Below are positions 47,389 to 59,195 of a DNA stretch of 64,000 bases, one piece after another. This stretch comes from Tetragonia tetragonoides (taxonomy: Eukaryota; Streptophyta; Magnoliopsida; Caryophyllales; Aizoaceae): contig CM076146.1 of NCBI GenBank assembly GCA_038025085.1, forward strand, positions 25,924,501 to 25,988,500, read 5' to 3'. The position numbers and the translations under genes were made by a program. Under the pieces are notes generated by a model that made no database searches, was not told the DNA's origin, and saw nothing but the letters and a program-made list of their open reading frames with translations. How positions within the stretch are numbered: the stretch's first letter is position 1; every line of letters starts with the position of its first letter.

Positions 47389-48312
47389 TATTTATCAGTA
47401 ACATTCATGCCTAGTTTTGGAGTCGGATGTTTATAAGACTATGTGGTCATGTGTTTATGCACTTATTCGGTTTATGGGTAAACTATTCTCTGTTGCGTAT
47501 GTATTGTGTATAATTTAAGTTGCACTACTGTGATGACTAACAACATGAGGGAGGTGGATATTGATGGTCTTTAATCTGACCTTGCTAATTGGTTATATAC
47601 AGCATCACAATTCATCCATTGGTGAATCATTCCTTCATTACATTCTTTTTTCTTTTTAATGTTGTTTGATTTGAGCATCTATAGCAATTGGAGATTCTCT
47701 TAACACATGATTGTGAGTTAAGTGGAGAATTTGGGCAGTCATTCAAATTGCTGTTGTAATCGAAGAAAAGTTTGAATAAAATATTTTATAGCGTCCTAAT
47801 TGCTTTTTACACTATTAAGATGCTTAATCGATTATGTTACAGTATTTGAAGATAGAAAAAGGCAGTGTTCACATCCTTGATATTTTGACTGTTTGTGACC
47901 TTGTTGACAATCTGACAAAGCTATGGAGTGTAATTGTATTTTATGCAATATCGTGCTATTCTAAAGTACCTGTATAATTTATAGGATAATTATCAGGTAA
48001 ATTTAATTGCCTTGTAAAAATAAAGTGCCAGTAATAGGTCTCTAATTTTATCTTAAGAGTTTGTGGGACATTCTTGTTGGTCTTGGACTCTTGAATGACT
48101 ACTTTAAAGTCATATGAAAATAATTATATTGGGCAACGATATTTATATGGTCTGCTTGATTGGGCATTATAAGTGAATCATGTAATTTGTTATTTCAACC
48201 TTTGTATGGTGTTAAATTGTTAATTCAGTGATTTGTTGAAAAAGTCAAATCTGATTATATAAATTATTTTGCTCAAATATATGTGGCTTGTTTGTTGACA
48301 TTGGCAAGACCA

Positions 48313-48535
48313 TTGGAATGGACCTGGTAGGAGGATATACTATGATGCAGGAGACAATGTAAAGTTTGGGATGCTAAAGGCATTTCATAGTAACCATGAT
48401 ATCATGGAGTGTCATATATAGAGTATGACAGAAAAAATGGGTTCTAATGGTGAGTTTGTCCATGCTTATGATGCAATTAAGTGGAAAACTGATTGTTTCA
48501 TTAAAGTTCACTTTGAGCACATTGTTCTCTATAAG
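48313..48535 (+). pseudogene. Captured fragment of a GH9 endo-beta-1,4-glucanase gene
   Basis: The frame at 48338-48370 encodes YYDAGDNVKFG, identical to the N-terminal signature of plant family 9 endoglucanases (cellulases). Just upstream, one frame over, 48315-48337 encodes GMDLVGGY, the residues that normally precede it; one base is missing between the two. Downstream in the same frame, after a TAG stop at 48419-48421, 48461-48511 reads HAYDAIKWKTDCFIKVH, close to the family's A.DAIKWGTDYFIKAH. In intact enzymes the two Asp of DAGD belong to the catalytic base region. About 70 codons of homology remain with no catalytic C-terminal half. Intact relatives cut cellulose or xyloglucan in the cell wall. 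The fragment lies inside the non-autonomous LTR element, in the same orientation. Confidence 0.85.
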
Positions 48536-49599
48536 AGTTGGGATTGAAGGTAAACTGTTAGAGACTTGTATATTCGTCATGATATATACTCTTAATGCTA
48601 TTTGACAATAAGCTTGTGAGGCATGATAATTTAGGAGTTATATTTGGATTATAAATTCAGTTTGTTCAATGATGAGTAAATAATTTTAAGAATTGGGAAT
48701 ATTATGTGATATTGAATATTGTTTGTAGTTCATGTGCTACAAAATTCACATTTTTTGGTTCCTTAATATTGTCAATTGTGGTATATTGATATTTGATATT
48801 TTATAATCCCTTCAAAGAAATTATTTAGATTGATGAGTTGATATATATATATTGAGAACATGTGGGGTAAGTTGTATAACTATATTTATATTTATTGTTG
48901 GTGTTCTCAATATAATTTGAACAAATCCGATTCTTTGAGAATGTGGGGGTAACTAATTAAATTTAGTTTACCGAAATCTTTATGGGTTTTTTGGGACCTT
49001 TGATATTTGAATGTTTATGTATATATCTTTTATGCTTGTACATAATACATATAATTTTAGAGATATCTTGAAGCATGAAAATGATAATTTGAATGAAATC
49101 ATTTGTTATCATGATATATAGTAGCTTATATAGTTATATGTCTTACAGAGAAGATAAGCTAACATTGGCAATGAGTATACTTATAGTGGTTTATAATAAA
49201 CCATGCATGATTATGGTATTAAAGATATTGAACATGGTGGGTTTTTAATTTGATGAGAAAAATCATCAATTTTCTTTATATGTGGAGATACTGTTGAAAG
49301 AGGTCAATATTATTATTGTGTATTGATTGCGAGAACTCATGATAGCATACATTTATAAGAACAACAAAGGTTCTAAATATTCTATATTTTGTGTATGCTA
49401 GAGTTATTGAATTAATATGTTTTTAACTTGTGTTTGCACTTTGATAGTCATCTCTGCCGTGTTTGATGGGTATATTGATGCAAATATGTGACAAGTTAAT
49501 CATATATACTTGTACAAATGAGTATGTATTTTCCCTTGCTGTGGGTCTTGTATCTAAAATCTGACTTGTATATAACATGTTATAATTAACTATTCTTGA

Positions 49600-49730
49600 G
49601 TGGGTAGGTCAAGAAGTTAGTTGAGACTTGAGAGACATGTTGATATACACTTTGAGAATAGTGTGCCATTTTCTTTGAATTATGATTTGTTAAAATTAGT
49701 GTGTAATGAGATGACACATTTGCAATGGAC
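49600..49730 (+). pseudogene. Possible Copia RNase H trace
   Basis: The frame at 49630-49662 reads ERHVDIHFENS, reminiscent of the K/R-H-[IV]-[DE]-[IV]..HF motif near the end of Copia RNase H. Its position ahead of the 3' non-coding part, and the plus orientation, fit. Only one short motif supports it. Confidence 0.35.
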
Positions 49731-49936
49731 AAAATGTCGTCAAGTAACAATATAAATTAAAGAAAGATTGGTTTAAGTTTTATTATTGAATCGTCGAGGG
49801 GGTTGAGGCTTAAAGCCCTTAGATTGAGGAAATCATAGTGGATACCCAACCTTCATTGGTTCAATATGGTCAAACGAAGCCATGAGATTACTCAATGTGC
49901 ACCATCTTTTCCCATCCCTATGGCGTTCTTGATGCT

Positions 49937-50160
49937 ATTGTGAGGTTGAGCACATGCTCTTAATGAATCCATAGCCTTTATATGGTGGTCCTTATGAGAC
50001 GGACTTGATGGATTCACCGCTTGTTGTGAGGTTGAGCTTCTAGCTCTTAATGATTCCATATCCCTATTACTTGGATGGTCCTAATTGAGACGGACTTGAT
50101 GGATTCACCGTTGATATATGAGAGGTTGAGCATCATATGCTCTTAATGATTTCTTAGTCC
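49937..50160 (+). repeat. Tandem repeat of about 90 bp inside the non-autonomous element
   Basis: Three imperfect units, each with GAGGTTGAGC, GCTCTTAATGA and (in two units) GAGACGGACTTGATGGATTCACCG. They lie about 400 bp upstream of the 3' LTR. Confidence 0.85.
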
Positions 50161-50560
50161 AGTTGTTTATTGGTCAAACCCATATATGAGTTGGGTAGTT
50201 TTGATTTTGATGGACGTGTAGAAATCACCTACGTGAGTGTAAAGGTTTGGCCGCCTTTTATGAAAGATTTTGGGCTGTCTTTCTAGAGCACTCATAAGAC
50301 CCAAGGTGTGCGCATGGCCTATATAATTGCGTTTATATTTTTCTATCGCGGAATTTGCACAAAATTAAGGTATAATATGTGTTGTGGGGGTCTCAATTGA
50401 CCACGTGTAATTCATTGAGTTCAAGAGTACTTCACTCTTTGAATTAGCCCGGCCACTCGCTCACTTCACTACGTATCAATTCAATCTTCGGACATTGGTA
50501 CTTAAGTATTATATCTTTTCCTTTGTCCAGAAATTAAATCACTTTGGCCTTTGTTTGCCA

Positions 50561-50572
50561 TTAGTGGGGGAT
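50561..50572 (+). promoter_or_regulatory. Polypurine tract of the non-autonomous element
   Basis: TTAGTGGGGGAT directly before the right LTR; it fixes the plus orientation. Confidence 0.75.
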
Positions 50573-51040
50573 TGTTGGAATAATGGCACCCAAAGGTTAT
50601 GGGGTGACTTGTAACCGATTTGTAATTAATTGTGGGTAATTCATATCCCATAATGTGCCACTAATAAACCCATTTAAGCTACTTTAATGGGTAGTGGGAG
50701 GTTACATTTACCATCTATAAATTGGGTGTCCATGTTCACTAGAGGATGAGATAGAGAGAATGTGAAGCAAGACAAATCTCTTCATATCCCAATGTGTGAT
50801 TAGTTTCTGGGTAATTGTATTTGTGTAAGTTCCAAACCTCCATCCATGAGTGCACTTGTTTGGGGGTTGTTGTGTTAACCTTGGGGAGCGACCGGCGGAG
50901 ACGATTTGCACCAAAGTCGTGCCGAAAATCGCTTTCAAGGCAGTGGCCCTCATACCACGGCGCAACGATTATTTGATAAGTCATCTACTCTATCCTTTAT
51001 ATATTATTTTGTTATTGATCAATACCTTATATTTCCTACA
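50573..51040 (+). repeat. Non-autonomous element 3' LTR
   Basis: 468 bp, identical by eye to 46900-47367, followed by the target duplication CTCAC. Confidence 0.95.
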
Positions 51041-51045
51041 CTCAC

Positions 51046-52237
51046 CTCAAAACCTTGAATGGAAATGCAATGAGAGTGTCAAAAGCATCCAAGAACACCA
51101 CTTGAAAACTCTCCCAAATCAAAATTGCATTTTCGGATATTTGAGGGGAGGGTTTTTGAGAAGTGCAAAAAATTGAGAACTTTGGGGTTTTTGTGAGGGA
51201 AAAAGGGAATAGAGGCTTGGGTGAGATAAAATGGAGCTTTTGTGAAGAAAAATGGTGAAAAGGTTGAGTTTTTGAAGGTGGGTAACAATGGTGGAAGATT
51301 GGGGTTGAAGATGAGAAGAGAGAGAAAAGTTATGAAAATTGGGATTTTTGTGGTGAGAGAAAGATGGGTAAGTGATGGGGATGAAGAAATTTGTAAGAAA
51401 GGTGAAGAATTTGAGTGAAAATGGAGTGATTATGAGTATGAGGGAGATTGGGGGTTAGGGTTTGAGTGTGAAGTGAGAGAATAAGAGTGGGAGAGTGAAA
51501 GGGAGAAGAGGTGATGAAGGAAATCGGGTTGGCTAAGAAGAAGCCTTCGATTTCGCTGAACAGGACGAAAAACGGGCAAAAAAGGCCGTTTTTCACAATA
51601 TTTAGCCGTTTTTCCCCATTTTTTCGACCAGTGGACTGTGGAAGTGAGGGGTGCGGTGAAACCCCCGTTGTTGCTTAATGAAGGGAGGGGGTTTTTCATG
51701 AAGGGCGGGGGGGGGGGATTGGCTTATGGGTATTGCCTTTGAATCCCAACTTGCCCCAACTCCACCATTTTTCCTTAGGAGGACGTTCTTGACATCCCAA
51801 TCACGGCCAATACACCAAATCTTCGAAGACATACCCCGAGCACCCTTTTTCACACAAAAACCCGAGTCACCATTGCACCAAAAACCATTACTCCACCCCA
51901 AAACCTTCATAATTCAAACCAAAATCCATTGCTCAAACCAAAATCCATTGCTCACACCAAAGGGGTACCTATGCACAAAATCAACACAAAATCCATCAAA
52001 CACAAGAAAAGTACATGACTCAAAACGGAAAATCTTTTCTATATACAAGTTTTTTCATTTTTCATTTTCTCATGTTTTTGTTTGTTTTTCTTGTTCTTCA
52101 CCCTTATTATTATTTTTTTTTTTCAATAAAACAAAAGCAAAAACGAAAGGAAATAAAACAAGTAAGAAAAGAAAAATGCTTGGGTTGACTCCCAAGAAGC
52201 ACGCTCGTTTTTGGTCATGAGCTCGACCCCTTTTCAC
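51046..52237. other. Athila interior between integrase and extra ORF
   Basis: Non-coding on the element's minus strand as far as I can see; open frames of about 90-160 codons on both strands are low-complexity. A cluster of CCGTTTTTC and GAAAAACGG motifs at about 51565-51622 matches motifs in the LTR. A G9 run lies near 51708. Confidence 0.6.
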
Positions 52238-53215
52238 TCATTTGGTTGAAGGGAGCTCGGAGAGACTTAGAGTCGTTGCCTTCTCTATTGGTTCTCCGGC
52301 TAAATAAGTCTTGAGCAGTTGGCCATTGACTTTGAAAGTTGTATTATTCTCCCTATTTCGGAGCTCAACCGGCCCATATGAAAACACCTTGATCACCTCA
52401 AAGGGTCCCGACCACTTGGATTTCAATTTTCCCGCAAAGAGTTTCAAGCAGGAGTTGAAGAGAAGCACTAAGTCCCCAACATGGAACTCTTTGCGCAAAA
52501 TATGATTATCATGCCATTTCTTGGTCCGCTCCTTGTAAAGCTTGGAGCTTTCATAGGCATCGAGCCTTAACTCAGCAAGCTCGTTAATTTGAAGGAGCCT
52601 CTTCTCACCGGCCGCTTTCATATCAAAATTGAGAGCCATGATAGCCCAAAAGGCCTTGTGCTCTAGCTCAACTGGAAGGTGACATGGCTTGCCATAGACT
52701 AGGCAGAACGAGATGGTGCCTTTGAAGTCTTGTAGGCGGTGCGGTAGGCCCAAAGAGACTTGTCGAGTTTGGAGGCCCAATCTTTCCTTGAACGAGACAC
52801 CACTTTCTCGAGAATACTCTTGATCTCACGGTTAGACACCTCAACTTGACCGCTTGTTTGTGGGTGGTAGGCCAAAGCGACCCTATGGTTTACCCCATAT
52901 TTCTTCAAAAGGCTCTCAAAATTGTGCTCCGTGAAGTGAGAGCCTCCATCACTTATCACGACTCGGGGTACTCCAAACCTTGAAAACATGACCTTCTTGA
53001 AAAATTTTGCCACCACCCGAGCGTCATTGGTTGGAGAGGCTATGGCCTCAACCCACTTGGACACATAGTCCACCGCCAACAAGATATATCGGTTACTAGA
53101 AGATGACGGAAATGGTCTCATAAAGTCAATCCCCCATACTTCAAAGAGTTCAACTTCGAGAATGTAATTCATGGGCATCTCGTGCCTTCATGAGATTCCA
53201 CCCGTTCGTTGGCAC
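52238..53215 (-). pseudogene. Athila integrase, frameshifted
   Basis: On the minus strand the remains of the zinc finger (CNRCQRTG, near 53215) come first. The core (53178-52700) shows the DDE triad as [22 protein letters not shown] and [14 protein letters not shown] frame change near 52750 leads to the C-terminal part (about 52740-52238) with PCHLPVELEHKAFWAI, ERTKKWHDNHI and KWSGPFEVIKVF, wording typical of the Athila lineage. At least one stop and one frameshift separate the parts. Confidence 0.93.
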
Positions 53216-53228
53216 CGATTACAAGATT

Positions 53229-55510
53229 TCACATGAGCGTGAACATCTTTGAACATGGAGGGCCAATAGAAACCCGCTTGTAAGATCTTGGCGGTGGTTT
53301 TGGCAACGCTTGTGTGACCACCACAAGGGAGATCGTGGCAATGAGAAATGATGTTTCTACTTCATCCTCATCGACACATCTCCTCAAAATACCATCCGAA
53401 CACCTCTTGAATAGTAGAAGGTCATCCCACAAATAGCGTGTGGCATCATGGCGAAACTTTCGCTTAGCTCGGGAATCAAGTTCCGGAGGAAAGGCTCCAC
53501 AAGCATGGAAGTTGGCAAAGTCGGCATACCAAGGTGCCTTTGAGGTCAAGGCATAGAGATGGTCGTCTGGAAATAAATCATCAATGGGAAGGTGTTTGTC
53601 TTGCTCCTCCCCCAACTCATGAGTCAACCGAGAGAGATGATCGGCGACCGTATTCTCGACTCCTTTCTTGTCCTTGATCTCAATGTCAAATTCTTGAAGT
53701 AAGAGGATCCACCGGATTAAGCGAGGTTCGGCATCCTTCTTACTCAAGAGATACTTGAGAGCCGAGTGGTCGGTATGGACAGTCACCTTCGATCCGACAA
53801 GATAAGGTCGGAACTTCTCTATAGCAAAGACAACCGCTAGAAGCTCTTTCTCGGTGGTGGCATAATTCACTTGAGCATCATCCATGGTTTTGCTTGCATA
53901 GTAGATGGCATGAAGTTTGCTATCCTTGCGTTGACCTAGCACCGCTCCTACGGCGAAGTCACTTGCATCACTCATGATCTCGAATGGAAGACTCCAATCG
54001 GGTGGTTGAATGATAGGAGCGGTGACTAGGACCTTCTTCAACCTACAAAATGCTTCAAGACAATCATTAGTAAAGAGAAAAGGGGCGTCCTTGACAAGGA
54101 GGTGGGTTAAAGGCTTAGCAATTTTGGAAAAATCCTTGATGAACCGTCGGTAAAAATCGGCATGACCAAGGAAACTCCTCACCCCTTTTACATTAGTTGG
54201 GGGTGGTAATTTCTCAATGACCTCAACTTTAGCCTTGTCAACTTCTATCCCCTTACTAGACACTACATGACCCAAAATAATGCCCTCTTGCACCAGAAAG
54301 TGGCACTTCTCCCAATTGAGGACAAGATTGACCTCTTCACACCGTTATAGCACCTTGGCCAAGTTGACCAAACAATCGTCAAATGAGGTGCCACACATGG
54401 AGAAGTCATCCATAAAAACCTCCATTATATTCTCAATGTAATTAGAAAAAATCGACATCATGCATCGTTGAAATGTTGCCGGGGCGTTACACAACCCAAA
54501 TGGCATCCTTCGATATGCAAAGGTGCCATAGGGGCATGTAAATGTCGTCTTCTCTTGGTCTCTTGGGTGGATAGGAATTTGGAAAAATCCCGAATATCCA
54601 TTTACGTAGCAAAAGAAGGAGTGCTTTGCAAGACGCTCCAACATTTGATCAATAAAAGGGAGGGGAAATGGTCTTTCCGGGTGGATTTGTTGAGTTTTCG
54701 GTAATCAATGCACATTCTCCACCCGGTGACAAGTCTAATGGAGATTAACTCATCGTTATTGTTCTTAAAGATGGCCATACCTCCCTTCTTTGGGACAACT
54801 TGCACGAGACTTACCCATTCGGAATCCGAAATTGGGTAAATGATTCCCGCATCGAGGAGTTTATGAACCTCCTTTTTGACCACCTCCTTCATGTTAGGAT
54901 TGAGACACCTTTGAGGCTCGATGGAGGTCTTGTGGTCATCCTCTAAGAGGATCCTATGCATGCAAAGAGAGGGGCTTATTCCCTTGAGGTCATCAATGCT
55001 ATACCCAATGGTTTTCTTATACTTTTTCAACACATCAAGCAATTTAGATCGTTCATCCTCATTAAGGTTAGCATTGATAATCACCGGGAATGCCTCATCC
55101 TCTCCTAAGAAATCATAAACAAGAGAAGAGGGAAGGGGTTTGAGTTCGAGTTTACCCTTGCCAAGAGTCGGTTCATTGGCATCACCTTCCAAGCATTCCA
55201 CCTTATTCTTGGTGAGAATAGGTTTGGAAGAGTTCAAAGCAAAAGCATACTCCTTGAGATAGGAGTCTTCTTCTTCATCTTTCCTTGAGGCCTTAGAGGT
55301 AAGGAGTGCCTCTAGGGGATCTTTGCAAAGGTGCCTCGGTATCGTCTCATCAACAATCCCATCGATAATATCCACCCTACAACAAGAACCTTCAAGCATG
55401 GAATATTTCATAGAATTTGTCAAGTTAAACTCTACTCTATCATCTCCTACACTCAAAGTGAGCCTCCCATTTTTCACATCTATCATAGCCCTCGCCGTAG
55501 CCAAGAATGG
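53229..55510 (-). pseudogene. Athila reverse transcriptase and RNase H, broken
   Basis: Minus strand. 55504-54660 covers the spacer after protease and the RT fingers (WRMCIDYRKLNKSTRKDHFP). A frame change near 54650 leads to 54644-54345 with FQIPIHPRDQEKTTFTCPYG, MPFGLCNAPATFQRCM and the catalytic FMDDFS (YxDD-type) box. A TAA stop near 54345 separates it from the RT thumb ([20 protein letters not shown]). RNase H follows in 54293-53229 ([36 protein letters not shown]). The linker to integrase follows, with further breaks near 53330. Confidence 0.93.
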
Positions 55511-57678
55511 TCAACCGAGGATGATAGGAATAAGAGAGTCCTCTTGCATATCAAGCACAACAAAATCAACCGGAATAAAGAACTTCCCCACTCTAACCGG
55601 GACATCTTCAAGAATCCCAACGGGGTGCTTAATGGATCTATCCGCCATTTGCAAGGTCATGGTGGTGACCTTGAGATCACCCATGTCAAGCTTTTGACAA
55701 ATGGAGAGTGGCATGACACTTACACTCGCACCCAAGTCACACAAGGCTTTGTCAATTTTCAAATTTCCTATAGCACAAGGGATGGAGAAGCTACCCGGAT
55801 CCTTGAGCTTAGGGGAACTCTTGTTTTGGAGGAATGCACTACACTCCTCCGTCAAGGCAACGGTCTCAACGCCCTCCAAACTTCTCTTTTTAGACAAAAT
55901 TTCTTTCAAAAACTTGGCATAAGAAGGCATTTGGGTCATGAGATCCGTAAAAGGGACATTCACTTGGAGTTTCTTCAAAACGTCCAAGAACTTGCCGTAT
56001 TGTAAATCAAACTTGGCCTTGACAAACCTTTGAGGGAAAGGGAGAGGGGGAGTGTAGGGAGGGGGAGTGACAATCTTTTCTTTCTCAATCTCACTTTGCT
56101 TATTCTCACCCACCTTGGCCTTGCCTTTGTCAACCACAATGGGTTGATCATCTTTTTTAACCTCAACAATTTTGGGACTTTCAATAGGCATTTTTGGTCC
56201 CTCATATTGAGTGTCACTCCTCAAAGTCACCGCATTGCAATTCTCCCTTGGGTTCAATGGTTGCCCCGGAAGGGTACCTTGAGGCCTAGAGGATGAACTA
56301 GCAATTTGGGTGATTTGATTTTCCAACATCTTATGGTGAGTGTCCATTTGATCAACTTTAGCATTCAATTTGGTTAAGGCATCACCAAGCATTACACCAT
56401 GTTGCCTAAATTCTTGATTTTGTTGCCTAAAGTCTTGATTTTGCTTTTCTTGACTAGCAAGGAATTTCTCAAGCATGTTCTCCATATTAGAAACGGGGGG
56501 TGGGGGAGGTGGAAGTTGATTTAGATAAGGACGAGCTTGACTAGGCACTTGACCTTGAAAACCCGGAGGGTTAGGTCCTTGGGAAGAAGAAGATGGAGCT
56601 TGATTCTTCCAAGAAAAATTGGGGGGGTTACGCCAACCCGGATTATAAGTGCTAGAAAAAGCATTTCCTTGGGGGCGGGGATTATTATAGCCTTGGAAGG
56701 CGTTAACATGCTCAACATTCACCAACAATTGACATTCATTACCAACATGACCATTATTACCACAAACCTCACATTGAACAACATTCACATGAGCATTAGA
56801 TACACTAGCCACACAAGAAGATGATGGTGCATTCATAGTATCAACCTTAACATTCAAAGCATCCATTTTACTATTCAATAATGTTAAAGCATCAACATCG
56901 AGTTTACCTCCCTTTTTGATAGGGGTGCGTCCTTTGTTCCACCTTTGGTTGTTCATAGGCATGTTGTCAATGAGCTTCCAAGCTTCCTCAGGTGGTTTAT
57001 CCATGATGGTCCCTCCGGAGGCCGCATCCACCATGAGCCTAGAGGCGTGGTCTATTCCGCTATAGAATATTTGGAACACGAGATTCTCATCCATGGAGTG
57101 GTGAGGGCACTTTTGGAGGTATGTCTTGTATCGGCGATAAGCCGCATAGAGTGATTCACCATCTTCTTGATGGAAGGTGGCAATGTCATGGCGAGATGAC
57201 GCCGTCCGATGTGGTGGGTAGAAGTGACTCAAGAACGCCTCTAAGAGCTCATTCCAAGTGGTGATTGAGCCGTGAGGAAGAGTATTCAACCATTGTCTTG
57301 CCCTCCCCGTTAGTGAGAACGGAACGGGAACAACCTTAACTTGATCGCATCTTGTGAAACCCCATTTATTTTAATGGTGTCACAATATTCCGTGAACATT
57401 TGGAGATGCAAGTAAGGTGGTTCGTCGTGCTCAAATTGATTTCTCGCAATGATCCCTATTAGAGAGGGCTTGATTTCGAAATTGTTCGCTTCCACGGCAG
57501 GCCTAGTGATGCCTCCAGGAATCCCTTGAGCATTGGGTATCGCGAACTCTCTCAAGGGTCGAGCCATCTCTTGTTGAAGGATGGGATTCCTCCTTGCGCT
57601 TCTCTTTCCCTTAGGAATAGGAACCTCGAAAGCTAGAACTTCCATGAACTTGTTCTTTTTCTTCCTAGGCATGCACAA
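55511..57678 (-). pseudogene. Athila gag and protease, frameshifted
   Basis: Minus strand. 57678-57310 encodes the N-terminus (basic, then PPYLHLQMFTEYCDTIKING and IKLRLFPF). A short duplicated CCGTT-type tract near 57330 shifts the frame. 57289-55511 then continues with NTLPHGSITTWNELLEAFLS, the zinc knuckle CEVCGNNGHVGNEC, Pro-rich and Gln-rich linkers, and an aspartic protease with DLGASVSVMPLSIC. The frame ends in a TGA after IILG at about 55511, and the same frame continues into RT, so a single base change probably made this stop. Gag packages the RNA; protease processes the polyprotein. Confidence 0.92.
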
Positions 57679-57814
57679 TGAGAACGCCCTACAATAACAA
57701 TCACAAAGACGAACAAGGTGATAACACGAGTTGATAAGAAAAAAAAAAATATAAAAGAAATAGAAAATGGTCTAATCTAGCCAAATCAAAAGATTTCTAA
57801 TATCTATCGCCGAC

Positions 57815-57832
57815 TCCCCGGCAACGGCGCCA
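57815..57832 (-). promoter_or_regulatory. Athila primer binding site (tRNA-Asp type)
   Basis: On the minus strand TGGCGCCGTTGCCGGGGA lies 6 bp inside the 5' LTR. It is the long primer site commonly seen in Athila and Tat elements, which I recall as complementary to tRNA-Asp. Confidence 0.9.
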
Positions 57833-57838
57833 AAAACT

Positions 57839-59190
57839 TGACACAACCGCAAGTGTACGGTGTATGTCGAAGTAATAATCAAGTTCGTATCACGGAGACT
57901 CGTTGATAAAGTACTAAATATCCCTAGATTATAGGCTATCTAAACCGATTAAAGAATAGTTGAGTAAATTGGTTAACCTAAGTAAACTAATTGATGAAAG
58001 CAAATAAAGATGTGAAACGATAATAAAGGCAATTCTAGGATAGGAATCACCACTAATCATGCACCTTGAAAGTCAATTAGTCCCAAATAACCCCCAAACT
58101 TAAATAACAAACCACTTGACAATTAGCAAAGGCATCACAAACACCTTCTTTCGAAGGAATGTGATTTACCCAAACACAAACCAAGAGTCCTATTTTTAGG
58201 GTCCTAATTAGGCATGAGTTATATTAAATTAAGCTAATTATATAGTCACAAAAGAAGTAATCCACTTTCGTGGTATTAACTCTCAAGCATCAATAGTCAA
58301 GCACCCACTATCATCAAACACATTTCCATGCTTAACAATAGGCATAAATAAGATAAAAAGTGGATCAAGCAATTTATCAAACACTTGGTGAGCACATGCT
58401 TAACATTGATAGAAATTTGATGATAAACTTGGGAAAAGGGACAAACCAACAATAAAGAGCATGGATTAGGGCTACCTAATCCTAGAACTAATTAAACTAC
58501 TCACTAATCATGGTATTAAGCGAAATAAACTTCATAATAACAATACCCATTAACATTCAACAACAAAGATTAGAACTTGCAAAGTATTTATAGAAAGAGA
58601 GAGGAGAAAGAAAACTTACAACCAATATTCAAGATTAAAGAGAAGATTTTCACTAATTAACAATGTTTAACACTCACTAATTACTCTAAACTCACTATTT
58701 GAGGAACTCTAATGAAAACCCTAGAAAAGTTAAACTAAAGATAAGATGAGATAATCGGATCCCGTACAAAAACGGGTATTTATAGCCCAAGGGTCGCGTG
58801 TGCGAGGAGGCACAAAAGTGGGCGAAAAACGGCCAAAATAGGGAAAAACCACCCAGACCGACCGTTTTTCACCCAGTTTCACGACAGCAAGCCTTCCAAG
58901 GCTTGCTGAGGTGAAATGGGCGTTTTTGGTCTTCTTCTTGCCCGTTTTCCACTTCAAGCTCCCTTCTTGTGACTTCAAGCTTTGTTCTCCACTCCATCAT
59001 TCCTTCCTTTCGATCCGTGATGCTCCATTCGATCTAAGAAACCTACAAAACAATCTAGAACACCAAGAAAACAAGAACACGTAACCTAGAAACAAAAGGT
59101 GAAGCTAAACTACCAAGAATGCACTCAAACTACTAAAAACTAGCTAAAACTAGTGATGCACTAAAACTATGCACATAAACATGTGCATCA
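57839..59190 (-). repeat. Athila 5' LTR (right in window)
   Basis: 1352 bp, TGACACAACC...GTGCATCA on the plus strand, followed by the target duplication GGTCC. It carries GGGCGAAAAACGGCC and CCGTTTTTCACCC within 60 bp (58818-58880), a potential hairpin; the other LTR retains only the second half. Confidence 0.92.
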
Positions 59191-59195
59191 GGTCC

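Larger units (their letters stand above)
46900..51040 (+). mobile_element. Young non-autonomous Copia-derived LTR element carrying a GH9 fragment
   Basis: 4141 bp with two 468 bp LTRs that look identical base for base, and the 5 bp target duplication CTCAC (46895-46899 and 51041-51045). The interior (47368-50572) is AT-rich and has no long ORF. It contains a GH9 endoglucanase-like fragment (48313-48535), a possible Copia RNase H trace (near 49630) and a tandem repeat (49937-50160). Orientation plus follows from the polypurine tract TTAGTGGGGGAT before the right LTR. It is nested in the Athila element between integrase and the extra ORF. It must have moved with proteins supplied by another element. 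Confidence 0.93.
42117..59190 (-). mobile_element. Athila-type Ty3/gypsy LTR retrotransposon
   Basis: 17.1 kb, bounded by 1.33-1.35 kb LTRs and the target duplication GGTCC (42112-42116 and 59191-59195). The coding strand is minus. Order on that strand: LTR, primer site, gag-protease, RT-RNase H, integrase, a nested Copia-derived element, an extra ORF, LTR. The LTRs differ at scattered sites and by a 30-40 bp indel. Pol has several stops and frameshifts, so the element is not autonomous. It inserted into repeat X. Confidence 0.95.

Noticed and set aside
47035..47401. Open frames of 74-85 codons, repeated at 50708-51176
   Set aside because: They lie within the two LTRs of the 46900-51040 element, which explains the exact duplication.
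51602..52220. Open frames of 102 and 164 codons on both strands
   Set aside because: Low-complexity Pro/Ser/Lys translations of AT-rich spacer; no conserved motif.
55323..56005. Plus-strand open frames of 124 and 224 codons
   Set aside because: They are antisense to the Athila gag-protease frame and have no domain.
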